NCBI GenBank assembly: GCA_051294375.1
Contig: CM119271.1
Location: forward strand, 1,743,395 to 1,807,394
Length of the DNA stretch: 64,000 nucleotides
Reading direction: 5' to 3'
Source: Paraspadella gotoi
Lineage: Eukaryota > Chaetognatha
The notes under the pieces are model-generated. The model did not search any database. It saw nothing but the letters and a program-made list of their open reading frames with translations, and had not been told where the DNA came from. Positions 35,675 through 46,036 of the stretch are shown here, piece by piece (position 1 is the stretch's first letter; every line of letters starts with the position of its first letter). Made by a program: the position numbers and the translations under genes.

Positions 35675-36139
35675 CATACATACATACATACGTATAGTAG
35701 AAATAAAGATTTATGAACAATAAAACGGTTTCCACTTCACGATCTCCCAGGTGGTATGGGCCAAAACGAAGCTGATCGGTTGCGGCACGAAAGATTGCAC
35801 GGACGATTCGCTCTTGACCAACGGAAACACCCTCATCGTCTGCAATTATTTTCCCGCCGGAAATATGAACGGAAGTGAGTTAAAAATATTTAAATTACTT
35901 AATATCATTATTAGTTGAAATGATTTTATTAAACTGTTCCTTCAGATAAACCGTATCAAGCCAAGGATTCCGCAGTCTGTTCCCCGCCGTCGACCACGAC
36001 TCCCGCAGATTCGGACGACAAGCATTTCCCGGAAATGCCACTGATCGGCAGCTCCGGTTCCGTACTTCGCTCAATCGGGAAAGTTTTTCTCTGTCTCTCG
36101 CTTTTCAGTATCGCGGCGCCGAGAGTTGTTTACGGATAG
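30782..36139 (+). CDS. CAP-domain (SCP/Tpx-1/Ag5/PR-1) secreted, probably GPI-anchored protein 1
   Basis: Exons 30782-30934, 31291-31389, 35321-35496, 35751-35874, 35946-36139 (TAG), about 248 residues. Signal peptide MLFLLFFPFLVAPLSAA; start helix IVELHEKYRDEV; NCQWEHGN; GQNMFMG; TTNWNDE; then the two CAP signatures GHFTQVVWAKTKLIGCG and LIVCNYFPAGN; a Pro/Thr-rich stretch; and a hydrophobic C-terminus (VFLCLSLFSIAAPRVVYG) after a small-residue patch, typical of GPI attachment. CAP proteins act outside the cell in immunity, reproduction or lipid binding; the exact role is unknown. Exon 2 looks damaged: HSVWQERPGR replaces the expected LAxAAxxW helix, as if three bases were lost. Its donor (ACAACAG|TTAATT) is one G short of both the GT rule and the phase required by exon 3. 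AATAAA at 36290. Intron 2 holds a 3.5-kb transposon. Confidence 0.8.
31445..31575 (-). ncRNA. hammerhead-ribozyme-like motif (copy 2)
   Basis: On the minus strand: CTGATGA (31539-31533), hairpin GGCTC/GAGCC, GAAAC, AT, GTC (cleavage expected after the C at 31505). The bases next to box I (GCG) can pair with those after GTC (TGC) to begin stem I. A further AT-rich pairing (TTTTATTT with AAATAAAA) lies outside an internal loop. Same family as 13419-13550 but with more diverged arms. It lies in intron 2 of CAP gene 1, antisense to it. Confidence 0.5.
32295..32783 (+). CDS. small hydrophobic ORF inside the TTAA element
   Basis: ATG at 32295, 162 codons plus stop. N-terminal hydrophobic segment (YRVLVLFVLLLRTW), an acidic stretch (SDPPSEDEIEEDPR), a long hydrophobic block (about residues 45-80, rich in Phe and Leu), then another hydrophobic segment (MAFILVILLARIPQLAF). 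Looks like a multi-pass or signal-anchored membrane protein; I recognise no family. T-rich DNA favours Phe/Leu codons, so part of the hydrophobicity may be compositional. It could also be the first exon of the OTU gene that follows. Confidence 0.35.
   Translation: MQTYRVLVLFVLLLRTWSHFSDPPSEDEIEEDPRIVFVLQLTKLDFSFFLLFSLLRLFFVAFVFFLALFLGVFLFVYCFTNSSKWQILKILSGWTWTYKTKMAFILVILLARIPQLAFKSWEAWNSGSWEFQDFVGMIHQSYLLSFPIFKDRQQICCRITII
33360..34605 (+). pseudogene. OTU-type cysteine protease gene, decayed, transposon cargo
   Basis: Exon-like blocks in compatible phases: 33360-33497 (KKSGRPLNVPTKQG ..., donor G|GTATAG), about 33810-33880 (RLIDEYNLNSLTDDGSN, acceptor CTGCTTTAG), about 33973-34067 (QTTPKQVTPSLIL ..., donor G|GTACTA), then 34190-34605. 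The last block has the OTU hallmarks FFPVDKDWQ, KGDGACLPRTISLTIY (catalytic Cys in DGxCL), then in a shifted frame DKDKHQILREAIVDFV, and in a third frame WMETLEVEAFSYLLETPI. OTU domains are deubiquitinases and are common cargo of invertebrate transposons. Two frame breaks with stops (about 34421 and 34503) and no visible catalytic His indicate decay, unless they are assembly indels like those suspected in the neighbouring CAP genes. Confidence 0.6.
33601..33776 (+). ncRNA. hammerhead-like palindrome, two inverted cores (copy 3)
   Basis: A near-perfect palindrome of about 85-bp arms with a few-base spacer at 33686-33688. The plus-strand core is intact: CTGATGA (33689-33695), stem GGCTT/AAGCC, GAAAC (33713-33717), AT, GTC with cleavage expected after 33722; ACG before box I can pair with TGT after GTC. 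The minus-strand core in the left arm has TTGATGA in place of CTGATGA and GCTGAAAC in place of GCCGAAAC, so it is probably dead. It lies between two exon blocks of the OTU pseudogene. Confidence 0.55.
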
Positions 36140-36704
36140 AGACGGAGATGGATAGAGAGAGAGAGAGGTGGATAGAGACTGGGATGGATAGAGGCAGGGA
36201 TGGATAGCTCGACAGGGATGAGAATCTGAAGGGCGCGAAAAGATACAGGATTAAGAATCAAAACATTTAAAAGTAATATTATCTTCACAAATAAACGAAT
36301 ATCTCTTAAACCGATGAAGGGAGTCTTGCTGTCAACCTACGCCGTATACTAAAGGCCGTAAAAGCTCAGGATAAAATCAGTTAAAAATGATTCCGAACTA
36401 TGTAGTGAAAATGGCATTTAAACAAGAGGTTTTTGAAAATATTGTCTTCTTGATTTGACTGAAGGAATAAACATTTAGTATTTCGATACAGTTTACATGT
36501 GTTTCGATTTTTAATGCATGCAGATTGCAGAGGTCGCCTGGGGATATTTTTCTGCAATAATTAGTAGTGGTATTTTATGCAGAATATTGTTCACATTAAT
36601 TTTCGTAAAATAATATGGATTAAAGAAGCAATTGTAATTAGAAATAAGTTGTTTTGTTTCCAATTCAAACAATCAAAAGGCAGAAGTCATATGTATTAGG
36701 ATAT

Positions 36705-36948
36705 TGAAGAGACAGTAATAATTGTTATGTATTAATAATAGAACCGTTCAATGTAAGCAGTCCCTAAGCTTCGGATCAGACTGTAACTCCATGTTACAGG
36801 CGGGTTAAGCGCCCCGTCCCTCTTAACTGTTAGGCGGCCACGGGGCCAGAACCCCGGACCTTTGGGTTGGGAGGCGAATGACTTGCCTCTGGCACCAATG
36901 GCCGCTGATGAACGTTTGGTGGATTTTAGTCCACCATAATATTTAATC
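36705..36948 (-). mobile_element. tRNA-derived SINE, family B
   Basis: About 240 bp, matching 59083-59320 (same strand) and 62455-62670 (opposite strand). On the minus strand a tRNA-like head is visible: acceptor strands GCGGCCA and TGGCCGC pair over 7 bp, with A-box-like TGGTGCCAGAGG and B-box-like GGTTCTGGCCC between them. The body ends in GACAGTAATAATTGTTATG. Just downstream of CAP gene 1. Confidence 0.75.
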
Positions 36949-37583
36949 TATGGTTCAAAAAAGAATGTTACAAGATACCGTATACAGTAAAAGTTTTAAT
37001 TCCAGATTGCACTGAAGTCCATAAGATAAACGGTACAGTTCGTGTCCTCCTAAACGGAATCCGTTGGAATAATTACGATCTTCCTGTAAATCCTGTCCAG
37101 ATTTAATTAGGAACTCGTCAACACCGGCCAAAGGGGATGAAACAAAAAATTAAGAAAAAATGTAACAATTAAACACTTTATTTTTTTAGAAATATTTTGT
37201 TACAACGACGAAGATGATAACGACGTCTAAGACAAAGAAAATTAAAAAGACGACAAGTACCAGGGTCAAGAACGTCGTCTGTCCCCCACCTCTCCAATGT
37301 CCACCCACACACGCGAAGAATTTAAGAGAAGATTCCAACTTCCATGATTATGGTTTGAATTCATTCGTGGAACGAAACCAAACAAATTAAGAGCGACTTT
37401 TTTAAACTATTAGTTTTGGTTTTTTGTATTTTTTTGTTTTTTTGTTTTTTTGAGAGAGAGAGAGAGACAGAGATATCGAAAGTATAAAAAAAGGGGGCGT
37501 TGAAAAAAAAATGATTAAAATCTAAAAATATTTTTTTTATATTCTAATCTGTAGTTATCTGTACAATGTATATTTATATCCGG

Positions 37584-39673
37584 ATGGTGATGCTGATTTC
37601 GATTCTACTTGTCGCCATGGCGCCACTGGCGGCCGCGACGCTAACACAAACTGAAAAAGAAACAATTCTTAATATGCACAACGATTTCAGGGAAGATGCA
37701 AATCCGTTGCCTAAAACGATGGACAAGGTATTATTCATCCAGTAATAAGTTAATTATGAAATTGATACAACCAATATGAAAATTACGTACTTACGTAATT
37801 ATGTACGAAACATGAAAAAATATTAAACGGGGGAAAAATTTTTTATCTTCCGGCATTTTAATTTCATTAGGGAAATAATTATTTTATTATTATTATTATT
37901 ATTTTATTATTATTTTATTTATTATTAATAATTATTTTTCTTCTTCAAAATTTCAAGTTATCGTGGAACGCAGACTTGTCCAGCGCGGCTCAAACTTGGA
38001 CGGAAAGATGCAAACGGGAAGTAGGATGGCCAGAGAATTTAAAAACCGTCACCATTGGTGAGTTAGGGTAGGTTCGGAAGATTCGTCGTCTGGTCAGAGA
38101 GGCTGTTCAAATGTAGGGGAGCTCTCTTTTCCAAAAGCGCCCTATTTCTGTTCTAAATGCCTGAACCTAATTTTAATTCTAACGTACGGTTTTACTTGGA
38201 ATCTTCCTTCAATTTTTTTGTTTTCAGGTAAAACTACATGGTAAATTATACAAATGCACATATCTTTGCTGTATTTCCTCTCAATTTTCAGGGGCTGAGT
38301 CCATCGGTAATAATCCCATCGGAGTGAACATGTACATGGGAAAAGCGAGTTTGGTGGAAATCAAATCTACCCTCAATGAATGGAACGAAGAAAACAAACA
38401 TTACAACTTCTGCGAAAAAACTTGCAGCGATTTATTGCAAAAATTACACTCAGGTACGACTTATCGTTTTCATTTGTAAACAACACATTTAGATGAGCAC
38501 CGTTCATTGGGCTAACTTTTTGTATCCTAATGGTCCCTGGTTTGAGCCGAGGTGGTAACGGTCCTTGCTTAAGGCTGACAGGCCGGTAAAACCACGAAAT
38601 TCCGGAAAAATCTCCTGGATCTAGTGGGTACACTAAGTAAGGGGGGCTATCCACATTTCCTCTCTTTCTTTATACCCAAAAAACTCCTCAAACAAGTAAC
38701 CATGGAAACCTACTACCTAATTATTCTAAAGTCGTTGTACAATAACACAGATTGTAAAGGGTCGACACTAAATGGATCGGTTGCGGAAAAACCGACTGCG
38801 TTTCCGGGGGATCGCTCTATCACACGAAACTCTATCGTTTGCTATTATTTACCCAAAGGAGATGAAAGAGGTAAGGGGCAATCTGGTAACTTATGATTTT
38901 TGTGACTGTGAAAAAAAAGGTAAGATGCTTGCGACATCGGGAAGGCCAGACGTTCGATAAATGGGTTTGTTATGGCAATAGCCGGGTTGCATGTGATGCC
39001 CATTGGGATGGGGCATCTCACTGTTGGCTCTGGGAGCTTCCGACCCTCAGTGACGCCTCCAGTCACTGGCGCGGTTACCCTCGGACGGTCTCGCTTTGCC
39101 AACGCAGAGGGAAGTCGTTAGGACTGTGGATGGAACACAACGCCTGGTGCGTTTCCCCACTGAGTCAATGGAATTGGCTGAACGATGGTGGATGTGAGGC
39201 GGTGTGAATATACCGCCTCATTGTTTTAATTTTTTTTAATTTGTTTTGTTTGTTTTTATTGTAATTGTTTTGTAGTTTTATATGTTTGTGGTTTGTTTGT
39301 TTTTTGTTTGTTTTTTGATTTTTGAATAAAAATTACGATTACTGATATATAATAACGTTTTTAAAATTAATTACGCAAATAACTTAACTAATAATACTTA
39401 TTTCTTATTATATACTAAATTAATTATTTAGAGTTGTACCAATCTCTTAGCATTAATATCAATCTTATCTAATCAGAATCGCCCTACAAAACCTTGAACG
39501 ACAATGAGTGCAACCCACCACTGGCGGCTCAATTCAGTTATCACAGTCAATCTGGTGACATAATCAAGCCCGTAGTCGCGGGATCCGGCAGGATCTCTCT
39601 CGCGCCTTCGGGAATTTTACTTTGTCTCTTCGCGCGGTCAGTCGTCTACGGACTTGCAGCGTGGAGAGCCTAG
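37584..39673 (+). CDS. CAP-domain secreted, probably GPI-anchored protein 2 (frame-broken paralog)
   Basis: Exons 37584-37727, 37958-38056, 38292-38453, 38751-38870, 39477-39673 (TAG), same architecture as CAP gene 1. Signal peptide MVMLISILLVAMAPLAAA; ILNMHNDFRE; LSWNADLSSAAQTWTERC; GVNMYMG; LNEWNEE; IGCGKTDC; SIVCYYLPKGD; hydrophobic C-terminus (GILLCLFARSVVYG) suited to GPI anchoring. The reading frame breaks four times, always by one base in a homopolymer: one A too few in the AAAA run at 38041-38044, one T too many at 38431-38433 (otherwise CKNYTQ|V restores the CAP signature), one G too many at 38759-38761 (otherwise VDTKWIGCG), one A too many at 38827-38829. Either a young pseudogene or an active gene with assembly indels. 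Confidence 0.7.
38960..39230. repeat. interspersed repeat, family D, in intron 4 of CAP gene 2
   Basis: The block AATAGCCGGGTTG...GCCCATTGGGATGGGGC...TTCCGACCCTCAGTGACGCC...CAGTCACTGGCGCG also occurs at 63905-64000, where the window ends. It continues to about 39230 and ends in TGTGAGGCGGTGTGAATATACCGCCTC with a short inverted repeat. GC content is unlike the surrounding intron. Probably a SINE or MITE; no promoter boxes were identified with confidence. Confidence 0.55.
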
Positions 39674-39847
39674 ACTTTGTAGTTGGAAGCTCCAAGCTTT
39701 AGGCTTGAGAGGTTAATTTAAACTCTGTACTATATCCTACTTGGACAGCCCAAATCTCCATTACTTAACATTTAATTACAATAGTAAAAAAACTAGATTT
39801 TTCACTCACTAAAACGAAAAAGAGAGAAAATACGTAAATTCGGCTCC

Positions 39848-40601
39848 NNNNNNNNNNNNNNNNNNNNNNNNNNNNNNNNNNNNNNNNNNNNNNNNNNNNN
39901 NNNNNNNNNNNNNNNNNNNNNNNNNNNNNNNNNNNNNNNNNNNNNNNNNNNNNNNNNNNNNNNNNNNNNNNNNNNNNNNNNNNNNNNNNNNNNNNNNNNN
40001 NNNNNNNNNNNNNNNNNNNNNNNNNNNNNNNNNNNNNNNNNNNNNNNNNNNNNNNNNNNNNNNNNNNNNNNNNNNNNNNNNNNNNNNNNNNNNNNNNNNN
40101 NNNNNNNNNNNNNNNNNNNNNNNNNNNNNNNNNNNNNNNNNNNNNNNNNNNNNNNNNNNNNNNNNNNNNNNNNNNNNNNNNNNNNNNNNNNNNNNNNNNN
40201 NNNNNNNNNNNNNNNNNNNNNNNNNNNNNNNNNNNNNNNNNNNNNNNNNNNNNNNNNNNNNNNNNNNNNNNNNNNNNNNNNNNNNNNNNNNNNNNNNNNN
40301 NNNNNNNNNNNNNNNNNNNNNNNNNNNNNNNNNNNNNNNNNNNNNNNNNNNNNNNNNNNNNNNNNNNNNNNNNNNNNNNNNNNNNNNNNNNNNNNNNNNN
40401 NNNNNNNNNNNNNNNNNNNNNNNNNNNNNNNNNNNNNNNNNNNNNNNNNNNNNNNNNNNNNNNNNNNNNNNNNNNNNNNNNNNNNNNNNNNNNNNNNNNN
40501 NNNNNNNNNNNNNNNNNNNNNNNNNNNNNNNNNNNNNNNNNNNNNNNNNNNNNNNNNNNNNNNNNNNNNNNNNNNNNNNNNNNNNNNNNNNNNNNNNNNN
40601 N
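39848..40601. other. assembly gap (754 N)
   Basis: A run of N, followed by poly-T at 40602. The flanks show no shared gene. Confidence 0.99.
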
Positions 40602-41214
40602 TTTTTTTTTCTTCCCTAGTGCAACTGTTTTTGAAAATTATTTATTAAAATATTATTTCATGCTGTTTTTGAGGTAATTGGTTTAAATTTTTAAGAAATT
40701 GCGTTTTTCATTAACACAATTAAAAGAAAAAAGAAAATAAAAAATAAAAAGAAAAAAAAATTGAATTCTTACACGAAGAGCATTTTAATTGCAAGATTAA
40801 TGCAATGTGATAAAAAAAAGGTTTTGTTTGTCCTAGAATGAAAGTCGTCTCATCTATATGGAAAATACAATTTTAACTTGGAACAAAGTCATATTATTAT
40901 TAATGTTACTTTAAAAATAAATATTTGTCAGCAAACTAACAACGACCGCTAGGATTTTAACAGTTTTTCAGAAATTGAGCGTTTAAATTTTACAATTTAA
41001 CTCAATTATAGAATTTAACTCACCTTCGGATTATGATGGCTATGGAGAGACGGTTGATACATTCACTACGATGATGATGATTATTTGAGAGTAAATTTCA
41101 CACGAAGCACCAATAATGTCCAATATTCATGTTTTAATTTTGTTACGTATCTGTGAAGAAAGGATGGTTATTGGCTTTTATTAGTTGTGAAGAATCTTAA
41201 GCAAAACTAATTGA

Positions 41215-41265
<51 letters not shown>

Positions 41266-41573
41266 TATAAAATACAGAACGTAGAAAAAAATCAATGAAT
41301 TTTAAAATGTCTTTTTTATTTCAGTCGATAATCATTTGTTTCATGGAATATTATGGACATTTTCAGAGAGAGAGACGAGAGATGAGACAGCAGCAGAGAA
41401 GAGAGAAAGAGAGAGAAAGTGGTTAAATAGAACGTTGAAAAAGAAATCATGAAATTTTTTAAAATGGTCTTTTTATTTCAGTTCGATACTGCATTTGTTT
41501 TCAATGGAATATTATGGACATCTTAGAGAGGAAGAGAGAGAAGACAGAGAGAGAAAGAGAGGAGACTGAGAGA

Positions 41574-41621
<48 letters not shown>

Positions 41622-41834
41622 ACTATTTTCATTATTTTTTGAAAAAAGACAAATAATCAAAGAGAGACAGAGCGAGAGCAAAAACGATTATTCGCTACGA
41701 AAATAGTTGAATCTTCCTAAAATCTTAATCTACCGTCGGCCCAATAACGTAACCAGAAAAATTAAACAGTTGAGGGGAGGAAAAACCTAAAGATGGGAGA
41801 TTGAGAAACGACATTGGTCTGACTCTCTGGGGGG

Positions 41835-41866
<32 letters not shown>

Positions 41867-41933
41867 AAAAAAAAAAGATCTCCACTCCCTCTCTTCGCTG
41901 CCACCCCCTCCCCCCTCGGGCGGGGTCGGTTTT
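40602..41933. other. no gene; GA-rich repeats
   Basis: AT-rich sequence, then (GA)n tracts at 41217-41264, 41390-41425, 41530-41620 and 41837-41860. A block of about 240 bp is partly repeated (CAATGAATTTTAAAATGTCTTTTTATTTCAG.. near 41292 and a similar word near 41450, each followed by TGGAATATTATGGACAT), one copy with many small indels relative to the other. Confidence 0.55.
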
Positions 41934-43771
41934 ATGGGCACCAAATTCTCGGTCTGGGTCAAGACGGTCAAGGAACGGCGCCGGCGGGCGAAGTCGCCCT
42001 TCAACGACAGTTCGGACAGCAGCGACTTTGCGCGGACTGGGGAAGACGACTCGGTCGGGACCGGACGAAGAGAGCGAAGACTCGGGTCGTGGACGTCAGA
42101 GTCGTTGACGACGGGTTCGGAGGAGGTGGAGGTGAAGTCGCTGTCGTTGACGACGTCGTTGTCGTCGTTGTCGTCTTCATCATCGTCTTTTTTTTTTTAT
42201 CGTCGTCTTCATCATCGTCTATTTTATCATCGTCGTCATTTCAGATGTCGTCTTTATCATCATTGTTTTTATTGTTGTCTTCAAGGTCATTGATCAATGT
42301 TGTCTTTATCATCGTCGTCATTGTCGACTTTTTTTATCCTTGTTTTCATTGTCGCCATTGTTGATATCCTCCTCGTTGTCGGCATTTACATTGTCTTTGT
42401 CGTCGCCTTTACATCAATGTCATAAGTCGCAGCTCAAATTTTCTCTTCTTTTTTTGGGCTACAATGTTTACTAATATATTCGTAATGACATCTGGCGGAA
42501 TTCATAGAAAACGAGCATCTTCTATCTTATCGATGTTTTATAAAACGGGGACAGAATCGAGGAGATCGGGAGATCCTGTCTCGCGACGCCGGATCGAATT
42601 TCCTCACTTCTTCTCACCCGGAAAGTCGCACCACGTATAAGCGGACGACGCGGCAGCCGTCGAGAAAGCAGCAGACGACGCCGCAGCTGTCGACGCGGCA
42701 TCTCAGAGGAGAAAAGTCGGAGGTGCAGAATCGGACGCAGAAAATCCGATTCGACACAGCGAAGACGAAAAGCGGCGTCGAGCGGACAAAGTCGTACGTG
42801 TCTGGGAGGTCAAGGTTTAATCGAATGAATGAATAAATGAATGAATGAATGAATGAATGAATAACTAAATAAATCAATGAATGAATGAATTAAAGAACAA
42901 ACGAACGGCCGCGCCCGCGTCGTCATCAAATGAATAAATGAAGGAAAAAATGAATTAAAGAATTAAAATAATTATATATTATAATTAATTATATAATTAT
43001 ATATTATAATTAAATTAAATTAAAATAAATATGTAGTCGGACATTGCATAGGTTCACCCCGCCTAAAAGCATGACACATTCAGTCGTGACCCGGTTCCTC
43101 ATTGACTAAAGCCATCAGCTCATGACCACTAGTTACCGGTTTCATTCCCAACCCGTTACCCACCCTGCGGGAAGCGTGAGGACGGCCGTAAGCCGCCTTG
43201 GGGGCGTGGAAAACCCTCAAGCCTGGTTCCAAGCCCAGGACCCGTTCCATGTCTGCTAGAGGGGGTTATAGAAGTTACGGATAGTCATCTTCAGCCTATG
43301 CAGCGCCTTATCCACAAATATATAAAAATAAATAAATAAATAAATAAAAACATGACTGACTGACTGAATGAAAGAATAAAAAAATGAATAAATGAAAGAA
43401 CGCACGAACGAATGAACGACCCATCGTTCGATCGGAACCTCGGCACATCGAATGAATGAATGAAGGAACGAAACCAAGGAGCCACGTCCTCTTCTCTCCA
43501 GACGCACGATCGGGACTTCGACTCCGACGCGCGACAACCGACTGTCCGTGGAATCTTCGGTCCTCGACGAACTCATGAGCGACGTCCCCGACGAAAACGC
43601 CGCCGACTACGGCGCCGTCTGGCACGCCGGCCACAGCGCCGTCTCCGTCCGGCGTTCCGGCCGATCCGGCGCCGCCAAGGAGCCGGAGCAGGAGTCGATC
43701 CGCGCAGGAAAGATAGACGAGTGGGGATCGCAGACAGCGAGCGCTTTTAATAAGGCGTCGAAGAAGGAGAG
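41934..43771 (+). CDS. basic/Ser-rich protein, possibly N-myristoylated, three exons, unknown function
   Basis: Exon 1 starts at ATG 41934 with MGTKFSVWVKTVKERRRR and runs to a donor near 42130 (GAG|GTGGAG or the next GAG|GTGAAG). Exon 2 is probably 42626-42808 (RTTYKRTTRQPSRKQQ ..., ending SYVSG, donor AG|GTCAAG). Exon 3 is 43502-43771 (SVESSVLDELMSDVPDE, then DYGAVWHAGHSAVSV). Exons 2 and 3 join in phase 2; the exon 1-2 junction is not resolved. Gly2 with Ser6 (MGxxxS) fits an N-myristoylation signal and the following basic residues suit membrane targeting. I recognise no family. A SINE copy lies in intron 2. The next ORF (44240) follows in the same direction and may be the 3' part of this gene, but no AG acceptor precedes it. 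Confidence 0.45.
43033..43322 (+). mobile_element. tRNA-derived SINE, family A
   Basis: Second full copy of the element at 6686, diverged mostly by point changes, ending CTTATCCACAAA and followed by an A-rich tail of AAATAAATAAAT units, as expected for SINE retroposition. A box TGGTTCCTC/TTGACTAAAGCC and B box GGTTTCATTCCC are both slightly decayed relative to the other copy. Confidence 0.8.
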
Positions 43772-43774
43772 GTT

Positions 43775-44060
43775 TGTGACATGGAATGACATGGGTTTAT
43801 GTGGCATGGAATGACATGGAATTAAATGGGATTATATGGAATGGAATGGCATGACTTAATAGTTTATACGGAAGGGAATGGTATGGCTTCATATGGCATT
43901 GAAAGACATGGCTTCATATGGCATTGAATGTCATGGCTTCATATGGCATTGAATGACGTGGCTTCATATGGCATTGAACGACGTGGTTTTATATGGCATG
44001 AAATCACATGGCTTGTTATGGACTGAAATCATATGACTTTATATGAAATGGAATGACAGT
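43775..44060. repeat. minisatellite with about 30-bp units (GGCATTGAATGACATGGC)
   Basis: Roughly nine imperfect units containing ATATGGCATTGAATGACATGGCTTC-like words, beginning right at the end of exon 3 of the preceding gene. No coding frame is kept. Confidence 0.75.
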
Positions 44061-44239
44061 GTTCTTTAATTTTAGATAATTTTTCCCCCCAACAGAAAAT
44101 TTTTGAAAGAATATTTCTCGAAGAGAAGAAAATAAAAGAAACGACGTCTCTGTTTTTTTTTTTATTTATTTTTTTAAAATTTATTTTCGTTTTTTTCTTT
44201 TCGTTTTTTCTTTGTTTTTGTTTTTTTTTTCCGACGTCG

Positions 44240-45575
44240 ATGGGCGTGGCTCCTTCCGCCTCCGCTCCGTCCGACGTCGTTATCTCGCCCCAACGGCGAC
44301 CTTGCTCTATCGCCTATCTACTGGAGCGGCGCCGCACCATGATGCTGGAGCTGCTGGAGTCGGCGAGAGACGTCAACGACGAGGTCGACGAGATGATTCG
44401 TGGGTCGAAAATGTGGGAGTTCGTGGAGGACAAGGAGGAAGAGGAGTGGCCCAGGAGCGGGACGGACAGATCGAGGAATCAGGGAGGAAGAGGAGCAGGA
44501 AGAGAAGGGAGGAGGAGGAGCAAGGGAGGCGGGAAAGAGAGCGGGAATGGAAGAGGGGTTGGATGGAGCGGGGTAGAAGGAGCTAAGGATAGCAGGTTGA
44601 GCGAGAAAGTGGTTTGGAAGACAGGGAGCGGATTAAGGAAGAGGAAGAAGTGGTGGAAAAGAAGTTGGAGGAAGAAGATGGAGGAGAGGAATAACTCGAA
44701 TCGTGGGGATAGGTGGAGTTGGAGCCACTACGGAAGATGTAGGAGCAGCATGGAGTGGAGAAGAGGGCGAGGTCGTAGGAGCAGCTTGGATAGAAGTCAT
44801 TGGCGCGATCGTAGGAGTAGCGTGGAGAGAGGGGAATGGAGGAATCACGGGAGCAGCTTGGACTTGAGAAGAGGACGGGGTCATAGGAGTCGCAAAGTGG
44901 GGGATGATCGGCGAAGTCCCTGGAGCAGCTTAGATTTGAGAAGAGAGAGAGATCGTTGGAGCAGCGGGGAGGATGGTTTTCGTGATCGTCGGAGCAGCGT
45001 GGAAAGGGACTATTGTCGGAATCGTGGGAGCAGCATGCAGTTAGGAAGAGATCATAATCGTAGGAGCAGCCCGGAGCGGATGGATTGGGGTGGTTGTTGT
45101 AGTAGTATTGAAATGAGAAGAGGGTTTGACCGTAGGAGCAGCCCGCAGAGGAGCGATTGGGGGAGCGGCGAGAGGAGAGATTGGCGTGAACGTAGGAGCA
45201 GCGCGGAAGGAACAGAAGATCGTGGTTGGAGGAGTAAAGAGAGAAGTGAATATCCGGATCGTAGGCTCCTACGATCCGGATCCGGATCTGAAAAAAGAAC
45301 ACATCACGGTCATAGGAGCAGCGAAGAAAGGAGTTATCATCTGTACGCACGACCATTGAGCCGAGCGGAGGTTCGATGGAGCGGGGAAGAATCCGGTTAT
45401 AGGAGCAACGTGGGGCGGAAGGACAGAAAAGAACCGGGTCGTAGGAGCAGCGTTGATGGAAATCTGTTATGGGAGGGTTGGAGGAGTCGCTCCAATACGA
45501 GGGTCGGCGACGGAGAAATGGAGGCGGGACAACATTTCCGAGTGAAAGATCGAAACCGTGGTGGAAATGGTAGAG

Positions 45576-45641
<66 letters not shown>

Positions 45642-45646
45642 ACTGA
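44240..45646 (+). CDS. 468-residue Arg/Ser repeat protein (RS/RD-like), or C-terminal exon of the preceding gene
   Basis: An open frame from ATG 44240 to the stop at 45644. Residues 1-75 look like an ordinary globular or helical region (SIAYLLERRRTMMLELLES, then VNDEVDEMI and an acidic patch). From about residue 140 to 440 the protein is an irregular repeat of about 12-20 residues built on R(R/G)SS followed by a hydrophobic/charged stretch and W or G plus R (for example DRRSSVERGEWRNHGSS). RS-type repeats occur in splicing-related and nuclear speckle proteins, so that is a possible role. The tail RERERE comes from a (GA)n microsatellite. The DNA is purine-rich, so stops are rare by composition; coding status rests on the regular repeat and the well-formed N-terminus. 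ACG TCG before the ATG keep the frame open upstream, but no AG acceptor is present. Confidence 0.5.
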
Positions 45647-45719
45647 AATCGATAATTAGTTTGGGGAAATAATAAATTGCAAATTAAAATATTTCGTCTC
45701 TTCGTTTTTAACTTCATAG

Positions 45720-46036
45720 AATGATAGATGTAAGGCGATGTTTATTTGGCCTCCCGCTCAAAGCAGCGAGGGTAAACACTTGTTGAATCTCTGTCATTGT
45801 CATTGACAAGCGGAGATTTACCTACTAATGTAATGCTTTCTTTTAAATCCTAACGAAGGAGCAAAGTAAACAACGGAAACAGTGAATGGATTGTAGTGAA
45901 GGAACAGTCGTATACAAGTTACAACGGGTTGTGATATTACATCACTACAGGATCTCGATATTTGTCAGTATTTTGATTTCTGATGCTCTTGCGGAGTACA
46001 ACATACTTAAGGAGGTGGTAATTTCTGACAATTGAA
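45720..46036. other. intergenic, nothing recognised
   Basis: No coding frame, repeat or RNA feature recognised between the Arg/Ser ORF and the family C repeat. Confidence 0.4.

Noticed and set aside
44583-45356. 257-codon minus-strand ORF opposite the Arg/Ser repeat ORF
   Set aside because: Mirror image of the repeat on the plus strand (CSYD-type units are the complement of the RRSS codons); no independent features.
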